Assembly (NCBI RefSeq): GCF_030867145.1
Contig: NC_134439.1
Coordinates: forward strand, 8,655,379 to 8,719,378
Source of the DNA: Opisthocomus hoazin
Lineage: Eukaryota; Chordata; Aves; Opisthocomiformes; Opisthocomidae
Length of the DNA: 64,000 bases
Direction: 5' to 3'
Position numbers and translations under genes: made by a program. Below the pieces are notes generated by a model. It saw only the letters and a program-made list of their open reading frames with translations. It made no database searches and was not told the origin of the DNA. Shown here in pieces: positions 29,314 through 39,998 of this stretch. Position 1 is the stretch's first letter, and each line of letters starts with the position of its first letter.

Positions 29314-32300
29314 TTAAGACACGAAACGCCGGAGGAGGAGGTACACCAGCCCTCCGAGCGCGGCGACAACCGTGCCGGCCGCCAGCCGTGCCCAGAGGAA
29401 ATCCAGGGAAGCCTCGAGGCGGGCGTGCAGGCTCAGGACCTGCCGGCGCGTGCTCTCCCGCTCCCCGGAGTTGTCGATGACGTGACTCGCCAATTTGCGC
29501 TTCTCGCCCAGCGGTAGCTGGGAGGCGATGCGAGCTTCGGCCTCCGCCTGGGACAGCCCGTTCCTCTTCATCAGCCGAGAGAGCTGCGTCGGCGGGTCGC
29601 TGCGGGGACGGGAGGGCGGCACTGAGATGGGGGTGCAGACGGAAGAGGGGGTTTCCCTGCCTTCCTCGGCACGAGGGGGAAATGCCGGGGTAAACGGGGG
29701 TGGGGGGAGACGTGCTCTGCTTCATTTCAGATCCGGCGCAGGCATCCCGCGCTCGGAGCAGGGGAGCCGGCGCCTGCAGCGCTGCCTGGGCTGACCCCGC
29801 TGCGTGTTTTCGGCATTCCCACGGCCCACAGCACCGGGGCAGCGCCCCAAACCTGCCCCAGCCACCGGAGCACAGGTTGGGGAAGGCCCAAAGACAGCCA
29901 TTGCCCCCCGTACGATGGTGCCAGGTTTTGAGAAAACCTCTGTAAGCAGCCCCTGGCACACGAGGATAAAGGAGGCCGTCGCTTCTCACGCCTATGGAAA
30001 AGAAGCGGCGTTCTCGAAAGGCTTCGCACCAGGGCTGCGGCTGAACCCTCCCCGCAGCGGGAGGGACGCGACCGTCCCCTCCAGGCTCTCGAAGAGGTGG
30101 CAGCATCCCGGTCCTGGTGGCACTTACCAGTAAACCAAGACCGTGTATTTCATAAACTTGGTCAATCTGTTGGTCTCAAAGAGCAGAGGGATGTCAAGGA
30201 TCACATAGCGGTAGCCTGCAAAAGTGACAGCACCCCCCAAAAAAAGGCACAGGGTTACTCCGACTCCCAAACCCCTCGTGCTGCACGCGCCCCGCGAAGC
30301 AAGCGGGAGAGCTCCCCGGCGCTGCGACCACAGCCGAGAGGAGAGTAGAGCCTGCTCGCCCTCCTCCTCGCGGAGGGAGGAAATGGTTTCGTTCCAAGTT
30401 TCCAGCAGAAAAAAAAAGAAAAACAAACAAAAAAAGCAAACCCTAACCTAGATGATCTCAGACCAAGGGTGAAGCTGCAGAAATATAATGAGGAGCTGAA
30501 ACAAGGAGCTGAAATGAAAGCGGCTGCGCCCGGCTGCGAGAGCGGCAGCCACGCCGCCGTCGCTGGCCTCTCCAGGGGAGCAGCGCCTGCAGCAGGATTT
30601 GCTCTCCTCTCCTTCCCTTGTCCAAGACTTCGCCGGGCTGCAGCCATCTGAGCCGACGTTTCCCAGCTCAGTTTCCTTCCCTTTTCAGAAAGCTTTGGCT
30701 AAAGAGCTCCATTTTTCCAAGGAAACCCCTGCAGACCTCTCCCAGCTGTGACGCTGAAACGCGGGGGTGCCTCCAGGTGCAGCCCCGCAGCCTGAAACCT
30801 CACCAAAACTGGCCAGGTTTGGCTGAAAACCGCCGTCGCCAGGCGGAGCAGTCGGCAGAGCAGAGCTCGTAACAGCCGGCTGCCGACCCACCGGACCCCG
30901 CAGCCCACCCCAGGCTCCCCGCACGCCCCTGCCCTTCACAACACCCCGGGCAGTGTCTGGGGACATCGGGGTGTGAGCAAGGGTAGGGAAAAGCTGCAAG
31001 TCAGGACCTCCCTCCCCCGTGTGCGCCCCACAGGGACCCCCCCAGTTCTGCTGGCGTCCCCTCGTTACAACCCAACCCCCCCAGCTGAGCTGGCCACGGC
31101 AATAAAGCCTTGACAAAGACATCGCCGTCCAACAAGCCCAGAGAGAGTTCTGGCTGCCCTGCGGTTTGATCGATAAGAGCTTGCCTTGCACAGCAACCCT
31201 CAGAGACAGCACCCAGCCATCCCAAATCATTAAAACCTGACTAATGAGGAGAAAGCAGCCTGCTGAAGCCATGCTGCTCTCTTGCCAAGGCGCAGGACGG
31301 CATCCGCTGCCCGAGCGTGCAGCCCTGGGTTCCAGGCTCCATCTCTGGCTCCCAGCTTTCCTGCCTGTTGCTTCCTCAGTGCTTTCTCCTCCTCCTCCTC
31401 CTCCTCTTCATCGCCCCGCAGCAGAGCACGGCCCCTGCAGTGCCCCGGCACAGGCCTATTCAGCTGTCACAGGGCTCAGCTTTGATAAGCGCCACAAAAC
31501 CAGACTGACTCTATTAAGACATCCTTCTGTCTACATGGAGACCTCCAGAACAGCTGGTGATCTTATCTGGCATTTGATGAGACCAAGTTTGACAGCTGTA
31601 TTTGTTCTATTTATCAGGGGGGAAAGCGGGACTTTGGAAACCACAGCTGTCAGCCCATTTCTCACCTTATCGAGACTAAAAGGGCTCCGCAGCTTTCACT
31701 GCAGCCCGGGGAGCCTGGGGGCAGGGAAGCAGATTTGGCCGTTTCGGAAGGTATGACATTCTCCGGCACGTAATCTCAGAAGAGGCCTCACAAGGCTTTG
31801 CTCTGGCCCTACAGATGTACTTTAAACCAGAGAAGAAGCAGGTGGTGAAGGGCAGCAGTGAAAGGCGGGCACGAATCCTCCAAAGGCCAGCGCGAAAGGC
31901 CACCGGTGGCAGAGCACAAAGGCCGTCACTCAGCGCCGGTTCCCTTGCTCCTTCCCCGTCTCTCTCCCCACGTTAAGCAGCAAAGGCAGAGCGAGCGGGG
32001 ACGCCGCGGCCGAGCCGGAGCCCCGCTGTGCCGGGGCACCAGAACTGCCCGGCCTCGTACCTAGCACAAAGTACTTCAAGACCTGCTTCAGCATCTCCTT
32101 CTGGATCTCCGGGTGGGTGATGGAGTTCAGCAGCTGCCGTTTCTCCGGGTGGGAGAAGATGATGTTTCCTAGAGCCTCGCGATTGATCTCTCCGTTCTCC
32201 AAGAGGATCTCGGTGCCGAAGTAACGCACGATCCGCCGATAGGCCGTGAAGTGGGGCTGCACCACTGAGAACATCAAACAGCCGAGGTGAGAGCCGGTTC

Positions 32301-34295
32301 TACAGCGCAGTCAGTGTTTGCATCAGCAATTGCCCTCAGATGGGTTCTGCTCATTAAATAACCGAGCTGATTCTCCTCGGCGGGCAGCACATCCGCCTGC
32401 CAGCACACGCTGCACTGAGCCCGGCGCCTGGCAGACGCCTGGCATCGGTGCCGCAGGAACGCGTCCGCAAAAAAAACCCCTCTCAGCCCAAGGTCCCTTT
32501 GAGGGCTGACGCCCGAGAGATGGAAGCGTCCTGCGAACATTAACGCAGTGCCACAGCCCTCCCTGGCGCGTGCTGCTGCGCGGGGCTGGGAGTCAGCCGG
32601 GCGGGCGGGGGGACTCGCCGAGGGCCACCAGCCAAGGGACGGGGCTGCGCCGATCCCCGCTGCCCGCGGCACGAGGAGTCGAGCGGGGGGAGCCGAAAGG
32701 GACAGGGACAGCATCAGGTTTATCTGAGCTGGGAACTTCAGCGCTCGGTGAATAGAGCCTGGCTGCGGCGAGGCGGCTCGGGCTGCTGCTGCGGTTTTTT
32801 ACCGTCTTTCGCCTGTTACCAAATTCTTCATGAGAAGCAACACAGAAGCCCTCCGAGAGATCAGTTCCCGGCAGGTATTTGCAGGGACTCTGACCTTATG
32901 CTACTGTATAATTTTGAAGCCACCAAAAAATCACCAGCGAAAAGGAAGCAGTAATAAAACCACAATTAAGCCCAAGCTGAGGCTAACCACAGAGAACGAC
33001 AGACTGTACATAATTTTCTCTCCAAAATCCAGGAACATTGCCACAGGTTGTAACCTCAGGCCAACCTAATAAAAGTCTTTAAGACCAATTTCTTCCTCCC
33101 GCGGAATTCCACATGGAGGCAGTTTCAGGAGGGGTGGAATCCATACAGTAAACAAACACACATAAAAAAGGAATCAGAGAAAAACGAAGCGATTGGTAGA
33201 AACCCGACGCTGAGTATCTGTAGTGCTTTCCTATTGTCTCCGAGCGCTTTCAGCACCTCCAGCAAATTTTCCGCACCTCGAGGGGAATTACAGCGCAATA
33301 AAACATTAAGAGCATCACAGCTCTAGGTGGCTACAGGGCAAGTTCTTCCCCAAACAGAAAAGCGCAGGCACTTCCAAGCGACAGCGCCCGCACCACCGCT
33401 CAGCTGCAGACCCCAGACCTTCCGCATACAGAATCAGCAGCGCTTCCCGCAGCGAGCGCCGCTCTCCTCGTTATCCCGGCGCTACGGAGGGGTTCACGTC
33501 TCGCCCCGCACCGCGCGGGTGAGCGGGGAGAGCGGGCTCTGCTCCGGTTCCGCTGAGGCAGCAGGTCTGGAGCTCTGGGCCCGTTCTGCGGCCAGGCCAG
33601 CACGTTTCCCGAGCAGCGCCAGGCAGGTGCTGTGCAGCAGCACGGACCAAATCCCCTCTGCTCTGGGATATTTGGCGCCTCTTTTTCTCGGCCGCAGGAA
33701 GACACGAGTGATTTGGTGGAACAACCTCGGTGTTCACAGCCGAGCAACACCCACCCCAGAGGGGAATTCTCCTTCAGACGTGTCAGTGGTCCCACCTCAC
33801 GCAGCCACGTCACATGGTGGGTGTCGTGGCGCTGAGGGGGAACACCAGATCAGCCGAGGGAACGCGCTTTGCAGACAACCACACGGACTTTGCCCAGAGT
33901 TGGCTTTCAGAGCTGAGACACACTGCACTCCAGGAGAGAGAAGCTCCGGGCAACATCTCCCCACGGTGTTTGTTATGACAGGATCCTATTTTTTTTCTTT
34001 ATTAAAAATAAATCCTCGTCCCAGTCCCCCTGAGACAGCCGCTCCGCCAGCCTCCTTGGCTGGGGAACGGGAGGGAAGCGCTTGTCCAGCGTACCCAGAG
34101 CCCCCTCTGCCGCCTGCGCTCCCAGCGCCCAGCCCGGTTGTCAGGGGAACCTCGGCGAGAAAGAGCAGCGCTGCAAAACTCACCCTCCCTGGCAATGACA
34201 TCGGCATCGACCACGGCACAGCCCAGTTCCCGCAGTACGGCCACCACCGTGCTCTTCCCCGACGCGATTCCACCCGAGAGTCCAACCAGGAACAT
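29314..34295 (-). CDS. DCAKD: DCAKD, dephospho-CoA kinase domain-containing protein (complete)
   Basis: P-loop kinase of the CoaE family; CoaE enzymes phosphorylate the ribose 3'-hydroxyl of dephospho-CoA, the last step of CoA synthesis. Four coding exons: 34295-34184 (112 bp, Walker [13 protein letters not shown]), 32264-32061 (204 bp, [18 protein letters not shown] and THPEIQKEM), 30215-30128 (88 bp, [15 protein letters not shown], the CoaE DIPLLFE motif) and 29599-29314 (286 bp, [15 protein letters not shown] and HVIDNSGE). All junctions have GT-AG ends and agree in phase, giving 229 residues against 231 in human as I recall. The C-terminus has a hydrophobic segment ([17 protein letters not shown]) that could anchor it in a membrane. 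A noncoding first exon ends at 38,131 (GTGAGT donor) in the promoter shared with NMT1. The first coding exon and flanks are duplicated in inverted orientation at 45,897-46,014. Confidence 0.95.
31385..31410. repeat. Short CTC trinucleotide microsatellite, DCAKD intron
   Basis: About eight CTC units in DCAKD intron 2. The rest of this intron (30,216-32,060) shows nothing else I can support. Confidence 0.9.
32265..33423. other. DCAKD intron, unduplicated part
   Basis: Intron between coding exons 1 and 2. AT-richer than the rest of the left half (32,820-33,330), with no repeat or exon recognised. The inverted copy in the right half stops at 33,424. Confidence 0.6.
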
Positions 34296-35107
34296 CGCGC
34301 TCTGAAACGCAAAGAGAAGAGCTCGACAACACGCCCGGACAGGGCCGGTTTGTTCACGCTGTGCACAGCAAATATTTACCCCACACAGGCGACTCCATTC
34401 AAAGCTCATTTTCACACGTTCTCAGGGCATCACCGAGAATTTATGACGATGCCGGCACCCCTCTGAGCTGGGTACCCCTGTTTTACAGGCTGCAGAACAG
34501 TGCTGGGCTACACGAGGCTTCCCTGGACGCTGCTAACTCCGGACACGCGCTCATCCAGGCCGGTCACCTGCAGCTCCCCCCAGCTCGCTCCCCTTCAGCA
34601 TCCGCACCCGTCCAGCCGCAGTCGCACCAGAAATCAGAGGACGTTCCTGGCGGGGTTGTCAAGGGTGACCCAGGATCCGTGACAACGGGGAAGATTTCAG
34701 ACAACATCTCAGCCCGGACCAAGAAACGCGAGGACGGAGAGGGAGAGCCCTGCTTGGGCTCTACAGCCGGGGTGCAAGAGGAGATGAGATCCCTCCGCCA
34801 GAACCGGGACGCAGAGCGCACCAGCCCGTAAGGAAATCGCATCCCCGCGCTACCTGGAAGGGAGCACAGTCACCGGCAGCCAACGGACACGAGGAATCAC
34901 AGCTCTGAGCAGCAAACTTGCGTCTGTCAGCGTGCAAACGTGGCACCAAACACAGGGTCTGCGCTTGCTGATGGCCTCGAGGCTGGGAGGATGCTGGTAA
35001 CCCCCCGGCCAGCCCGGAGCAGACGACGTCTCTCACGGTTTCTGCACCGAGATCTCTCCACACTCAACCCAAACCCCGCAACTCTCTAAATTCTGCCTGC
35101 ACCCGTT
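33424..35107 (+). repeat. Inverted duplication, left arm segment 1 (DCAKD first coding exon)
   Basis: Reverse complement of 45,091-46,774 with a constant coordinate sum of 80,198, so no net length change over 1.68 kb. I noticed only a handful of substitutions, about 0.3%. Contains the complete first DCAKD coding exon with its splice sites. Confidence 0.95.
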
Positions 35108-35757
35108 CACAGAACCACAGAATCCCAGCATGGCAGGGGTTGGCAGGGCCCTCTGTGGGTCCCCCAGCCCAGCCCCCTGCTGAAGCAGGGTCACCCAGAG
35201 CAGGCTGCACAGGACCTTGTCCAGGCGGGGCTGGAATATCTCCAGAGAAGGAGACTCCACAGCCTCCCTGGGCAGCCTGGGCCAGGGCTCCGGCACCCTC
35301 AGAGGGAAGAAGTTCTTCCTCGGGTTCAGCTGGAGCTTCCTCGGCTTCAGTTTGTGCCCATTGCCCCTTGTCCTGTCGCTGGGCACCACTGGAAAGAGTC
35401 TGGCCCCGTCCTCCTGACCCCCACCCTGCAGATATTTAGAGGCATTTCTAAGGTCCCCTCTCAGCCTTCTCTTCTTCAGGCTGAACAAGCCCAGCTCCCT
35501 CAGCCTCTCCTCGGAGGAGAGATGCTCCAGTCCCCTCCTCATCCTCGTAGCCCTCCGCTGGACTCTCTCCAGTAGCTCCTCATCTTTCTTGAACTGGGGA
35601 GCCCAGCACTGGACACAACACTGCAGATGGGGCCTCACCAGGGCAGAGTAGAGGGGAAGGAGAACCTCCCTCGCCCTGCTGCCCACACTCCTCCTCATGC
35701 ACCCCAGGATCCCATTGGCCTTCTTGGCACCCAGGGCACGCTGCTGGCTCATGTCAA
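35108..35757 (-). mobile_element. CR1 LINE 3' fragment (left arm)
   Basis: Minus-strand frame reads MSQQRALGAKKANGILGCMR and later LVRPHLQCCVQCWAPQFKKD and GDLRNASKYLQGG, the C-terminal end of CR1 ORF2. Its 3' end has the CR1 TGGGATTCTGTGGTTCTGTG signature at 35,108. The 5' end near 35,757 is truncated. It aligns collinearly to the CR1 at 44,150-45,090 but with clearly more differences than the sequence flanking its 3' end. Confidence 0.92.
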
Positions 35758-38130
35758 CTTCTTCACCAAGAGGCTCAGCGACGCAGCGGCAGCTCTGGAC
35801 AGGAGTGGGGATGCCTGCGAGCAAGGCGCTGTCTGCATCCCTGACAACGCAACAGCCACGGCAGGACGGGAAAGCACGAGTGCTGCGGGACCTGGGCAGC
35901 CTGGCAGTGTGGGGAACAGACCCCACGGACCAGCACCGGTCCCAGCCAAGGGCATCCAGGGCTTTGTGCAGCCGAATCCTGGAATTCCGCAAGGACAGAG
36001 CTCCCGACTTTGCCGTCACCTCGTCCGGGGCGATGCCACCGTCACAGAAGAGGAGCCTGACGCTCCCAAGCCCCAGCTTGCGGCTGTTGCCCGTTGCATC
36101 TGAGAAGAAACTTGCTCCGTCACCTCTGGCCAGGAGGTGCAGGCGTCTGTAGACACCCGTCAGCTTCCTCCTGCCCAGAGGGAGGGAGGGAGGCCCAGCC
36201 CCCACCGCCTCTCCCGGTGAGCCACGTACCCCCAGACCCCACCACCCCGGTAACCATCGCCCTGCCTAACCCGGTTCTGGTGTCACACCTCTCTCCAGAC
36301 ACCACAGCCACCAGTCCCCAAGAACTCCACGTGTACAGGAACCGGGAACCTACTGCCCACACCGTCCCCCACGGTGAACGGGGACCGCGCCGCTTTGCAC
36401 CCAAGGACAGCAGCTAGAACACGGGCCTGCGGGACGGCTGAAGATGTGCAAAGCCACAGCACTGCTTCCTTTTTGCTAGGAAAAAAAAAAAAAGACACTT
36501 TCGTCATAACTGGGTCCTGCGAACAGGACACAGACCCGCGGCCTGGGGGTGGATAAGGCCTGGGGCAGCCGGAGGCAATTCGGCAGAGGGAGGAACCAGG
36601 AATTAGAGCAAAAGCCAGCGGCACCCACCAGCCGCGTCGCAAAGCGACTTCGCTTCGTGGCTGCCGAGAGCCGCCGCCAGCCCGCAGCAGCACCGCGGGC
36701 TCTCCTCCCCTCCGAGACGCCAGGCGAGCAGACGGGGTTAACTCCAGCAACGGCGAGGGGGAATTCAACAGAAATCAGAACGGGCACCTATAACAAACAT
36801 CGGTGCTTCGCGGGAGGCTGACATAAATCCCGAGCTTTGTTGCCAAGTGAGTCCCCACAAGGAACCTTTCCCGGCGCTACGGTGGGCTCAGCGCGACAGA
36901 GGGGCTGTTGATTTATCACAGCAGGTGAAAACCCAGCCCTCCTCGGCAGGATTTTGTGCACCTTCTCCAACCGCCTGCAAGAGCTCACGCTGTGCGCGGA
37001 CAACCAGCCCTCCGCTGCGCAGGGGCAGAGGCTCCACTCCCGTGTTTTTTAAAATGACATAAAAATCTCCCCTGCCGACGTAAACGCAAGGTTTTAACTG
37101 CAGTAACCCCAACGCTCTGGCCTCCAGCCCCAGCTGGGACGAACCCAACGAACCCCGCTGTTTCCGTCCCTCCGCCGCATACCTGGCAGGCAGGTGGGCG
37201 TTACTGCAGGGGTAAAGGAGCACGTGGAAGGGGTAAAGGAGCACGTGGAAGGGGTACTCTAGAAACCGCAGCCAAGGGGGTTTGAAAACACTTGTGCTGT
37301 CACAGGGCCTGTACAGATATGAGATCCACGGGGCGAGGTATAAACGTTTAACGGGCTTGGGTTTGAACTGTACACAAGGGTGGAGAGGCCAGCCTGCTCC
37401 TGCAGGTGTTACAGGCAGGAGCCAGAACCAGTTTTTCCCCAAAATACACTGGGTTTTTGGTGTATTCGGTCTGCGCCCACTAACTGGAACAAGGGGAAAG
37501 CCGAAACGCGAGCCGCAGGGGCTGGTCGGACCGGAAAACTCGGCGAGCTGTTCCTGCTGTGAGGAACACTGCCCTGGGAGACGCGACCCGGAGCTCCGAG
37601 GAAGCGGCTTTGAAAGCCTGAGGTGCCCAAACCCCCCCCCGCGTCCCGGCTCCTCCGGTTCTCGAGCACGGCCCAAGCCGCTGGCGGGGCCGAGGGCAGA
37701 GCCACGAGGCGTCCGCCATCGCCCCGCGACACCCAGCCCTGCTCCTGCTCCGTCCTCGGCTCCGGCCGCGGCCTGGCGCGGTCACAGACCGGGGCTTTGC
37801 CTCGAGGGGGCTGACATTAAAAGGAAAAATCACAAAACCCATCGTCGCAATGGGGGGAAGCCGCCCCCGCAGCCAGCACCCCCAGGGCCTTCCTGCCGGT
37901 ACCGACCCAGGCCCCGCGCTGGCGGCCGGCACCGCACCGGGCCCTGGCTGCGAAGCGGCGCCTCCCGCTGGCCCCGGACGCGGCCCCGGGCTGTGGCCAC
38001 CCCCGCGGCCTCCCCCGGGCCAGGGCTGTCCCCGCGGCTCCCGCCCGGAGCCTGAGGCACGGCCCGGGGGGGGGTCAGGGCAGGGGCGAGGGCCGGAGCG
38101 GGGCCCCTCACGGCGCCCTCACCCACTCAC
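35758..38130. other. DCAKD intron 1, single-copy spacer between the arms
   Basis: Unduplicated intron sequence between the CR1 fragment and the CpG-island promoter. It contains a poly-A run near 36,480 and GC content rising towards 38,000. No exon or RNA gene is recognised. Confidence 0.6.
37209..37258. repeat. 23-bp direct duplication, DCAKD intron 1
   Basis: Two adjacent copies of GGGGTAAAGGAGCACGTGG plus AAG. No function is evident. Confidence 0.85.
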
Positions 38131-38566
38131 CCTCTGCCCGGCTTCACACGCGGCGCAGCGTCCCGCGCGCCTATTGGCTGGTGGGAAGAGGGTGTTCCTC
38201 TCTCAGCCAATCGGCGCCGACCTCATTGGGCCCGGCCCGCCCCCTCGGGCAGGAAGCGGGTGGGGGGCGCGGACACCGCGACGTCGGTGCGGGACTGGGG
38301 GACGGAGCGGGCGGAGGGGGCTCTCCGGTACGGCGGGTGGCCCCGCACGGCTGCCCCGGTGCGAGAGATCCCTCCCGCCCCCGGAGCCCCACCCCGGGCC
38401 GCCCCCAGAGGCCGACGGGAACTGCAGTCCCGGCCCCGCCACAGCTCGGCCCCCGCATGCCCGCGCAGACTACCTGTCCCGGCATGCCCCGCGGCCCGCC
38501 GCCCAATCGCGGCGCGCTTTGTTGCGGGGCTGCGGCAGGCGCCGAGGCCCCGTTTCAAGATGGCGG
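38120..38566. promoter_or_regulatory. Bidirectional CpG-island promoter of DCAKD (-) and NMT1 (+)
   Basis: Head-to-head promoter about 0.43 kb between the DCAKD noncoding exon 1 donor (38,131) and the NMT1 start codon (38,560). It holds several CCAAT boxes in both orientations (CTATTGGCTGG at about 38,171, CAGCCAATCGG at about 38,205, CCCAATCGCGG at about 38,502), a ZNF143-like site ACTACCTGTCCCGGCATGC from 38,469, and CAAGATGGCGG at 38,556-38,566, a YY1 motif overlapping the NMT1 start. No TATA box is seen. This is a typical housekeeping layout. Confidence 0.8.
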
Positions 38567-38687
38567 ACGACAGTAAGATAGCAGTGAGGCGGCCACCGGC
38601 GAGGCCTCTGCGGCCGTCAGCGGAGGAGAACGACCACGAGCACTGCAGCGACTGCGAGAACGAGGCGGAGCACGGCTCCAACCGGGG
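38560..38687 (+). CDS. NMT1: NMT1, glycylpeptide N-tetradecanoyltransferase 1, coding exon 1 only
   Basis: NMT1 attaches myristate to N-terminal glycines of cytosolic proteins. The exon reads MADDSKIAVRRPPARPLRPS then NDHEHCSDCENEAEHGSNRG and ends in a GTGAGC donor after 128 bases, the split expected before the LSPANDTGAKKKKK exon of human NMT1. The HEHCSDCENE motif is diagnostic of NMT1. No lysine-rich exon 2 or catalytic exon is visible in the 25 kb downstream; instead the inverted copy of the left half follows. Either intron 1 is very long and received the duplication, or the gene is severed here, or the assembly is misjoined. Confidence 0.93.
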
Positions 38688-38892
38688 GTGAGCGGCGGCC
38701 GGGGCCGCCCGCCGCGGCGGCGGCAGGGCCCATTGAAGAGGACAGTGGCCGGGAAGTGAGCGGCGCTCCGCCCCACGGGCGCGCTGATTGGCTGGCAGGC
38801 AGCATCTCGCGCTGCGGCTGGTCGAGCTGCCCGTCAGTCTGGAGGGGGGGGCGGGCCCGCTGGCTCCCATTCACGCCTGTTGTGGGAGCGTG

Positions 38893-38952
38893 TTCTGAAG
38901 CTAAGCAGGGTCGGGCCCGTCCGTGGCGTGGATGGGTGACGGCCTGCAGGCT
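38893..38952 (+). pseudogene. 5S rRNA-derived fragment in NMT1 intron 1
   Basis: GAAGCTAAGCAGGGTCGGGC at 38,897-38,916 is identical to the internal control region of vertebrate 5S rRNA. It is followed at the right spacing by GTGGATGGGTGACGGCCTG, like the 5S TTGGATGGGAGACCGCCTG. The 5' third of 5S is not recognisable. It could be a 5S pseudogene or the head of a 5S-derived SINE such as AmnSINE1; no tRNA-like or tail part is evident. Confidence 0.7.
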
Positions 38953-39818
38953 GTTTGCGGGGCAGCCAGAAAGGAACCGCGAGTGCCTTTTTATGGCAGA
39001 AATGAGCCCAGTTCGCAGCTGTCCTTGTCCTGGCGTTAGGGTGTGTCTCCCCACGTTCCCTCTGTGCTCTAGCACAAGCCCTGTGCCCATCTCTGGCACC
39101 GTGGTGGCACCCAGGATGGTTGCACAGTCGGGCACGTTATCCCGGTCCTGCAGCCTGCGGGCTCCCGCGGCCGTTGCTTTGCCCTGGAAGGAGCCCAGGC
39201 TTCTGCACGCCCGTCCCGTCATTGTCCTAAAGGCAGCCCAGGGTTTTGCAAAGCTCTGATGACGTTGTCTTGCGGTTCAAGAAGCATGGCATCCAGGGGT
39301 ACGAAGTGGTGAAATGGCAGCAGTTAGGCTGGGCGCGAGCGCTCGCCGTGAGACAGGTCCTTACCAAGGTGGAAAAGATCTAAAATCCCTAAGGTAGTAC
39401 CCACATTACTCACTGCCTTAATTAGCAATGCGCCGAGCTGCCTCGCCGTGCCTGTGGTCTGCGGGAGAGGCTTCGTCCTCGTCCCCATGGGCTTTGCATG
39501 CGGCAGGGCGCGGGAACATCGCGCGTTTCCGGAGGTTTCCGGAGGTTTCGCGCCGTGTGCTTTGCGCCCCGGAGCCTCACCAGGCTCCTCTTCCCGCTCG
39601 CCCAGTGCCCCGGCAGCTGCTTTCCCTGCCCCGCGACACGGAGACCGTCGGCTTGAAGAGCTCTGCTCCCTCCGCCGAGGGCTCTCCGTGGGCAATCCCG
39701 CCTGAACCAAAGCGAATAAAAGGTCACGCAAGAAATATCCCAGAGGCTTTTTTCTGTGACAGCACAGATGCCCCTTGACGTTTTATCTGCCTCCTGGGTG
39801 TGGCACTGTGTCTCACTT

Positions 39819-39998
39819 CACAGAATCACAGAATAGTAGGGGTTGGAAGGGACCTCTGTGGGTCATCCAGTCCAACCCTCCTGCCCAAGCAGGGTCACCC
39901 ACAGCAAGCTGCACAGGATCTTGTCCAGGCGGGTCTTGAATATCTCCAGAGAAGGAGACTCCACAACCTCCCTGGGCAGCCTGTTCCAGTGCTCTCAA
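39819..39998 (-). mobile_element. CR1 LINE 3' end fragment
   Basis: About 180 bases starting CACAGAATCACAGAATAG and running through AAGCAGGGTCACCCACAGC and GGAGACTCCACAACCTCCCT, the reverse complement of the CR1 3' end, severely 5'-truncated. Independent of the two CR1 copies at the duplication edge. Confidence 0.9.

Noticed and set aside
33327-34466. 379-codon plus-strand frame over the DCAKD first coding exon
   Set aside because: Antisense shadow of a real exon; it recurs at 45,732-46,991 only because the region is duplicated.
35033-36205. 390-codon minus-strand frame upstream of DCAKD as a host gene
   Set aside because: Its C-terminal two thirds is CR1 ORF2; the remainder is intron sequence fused by chance.
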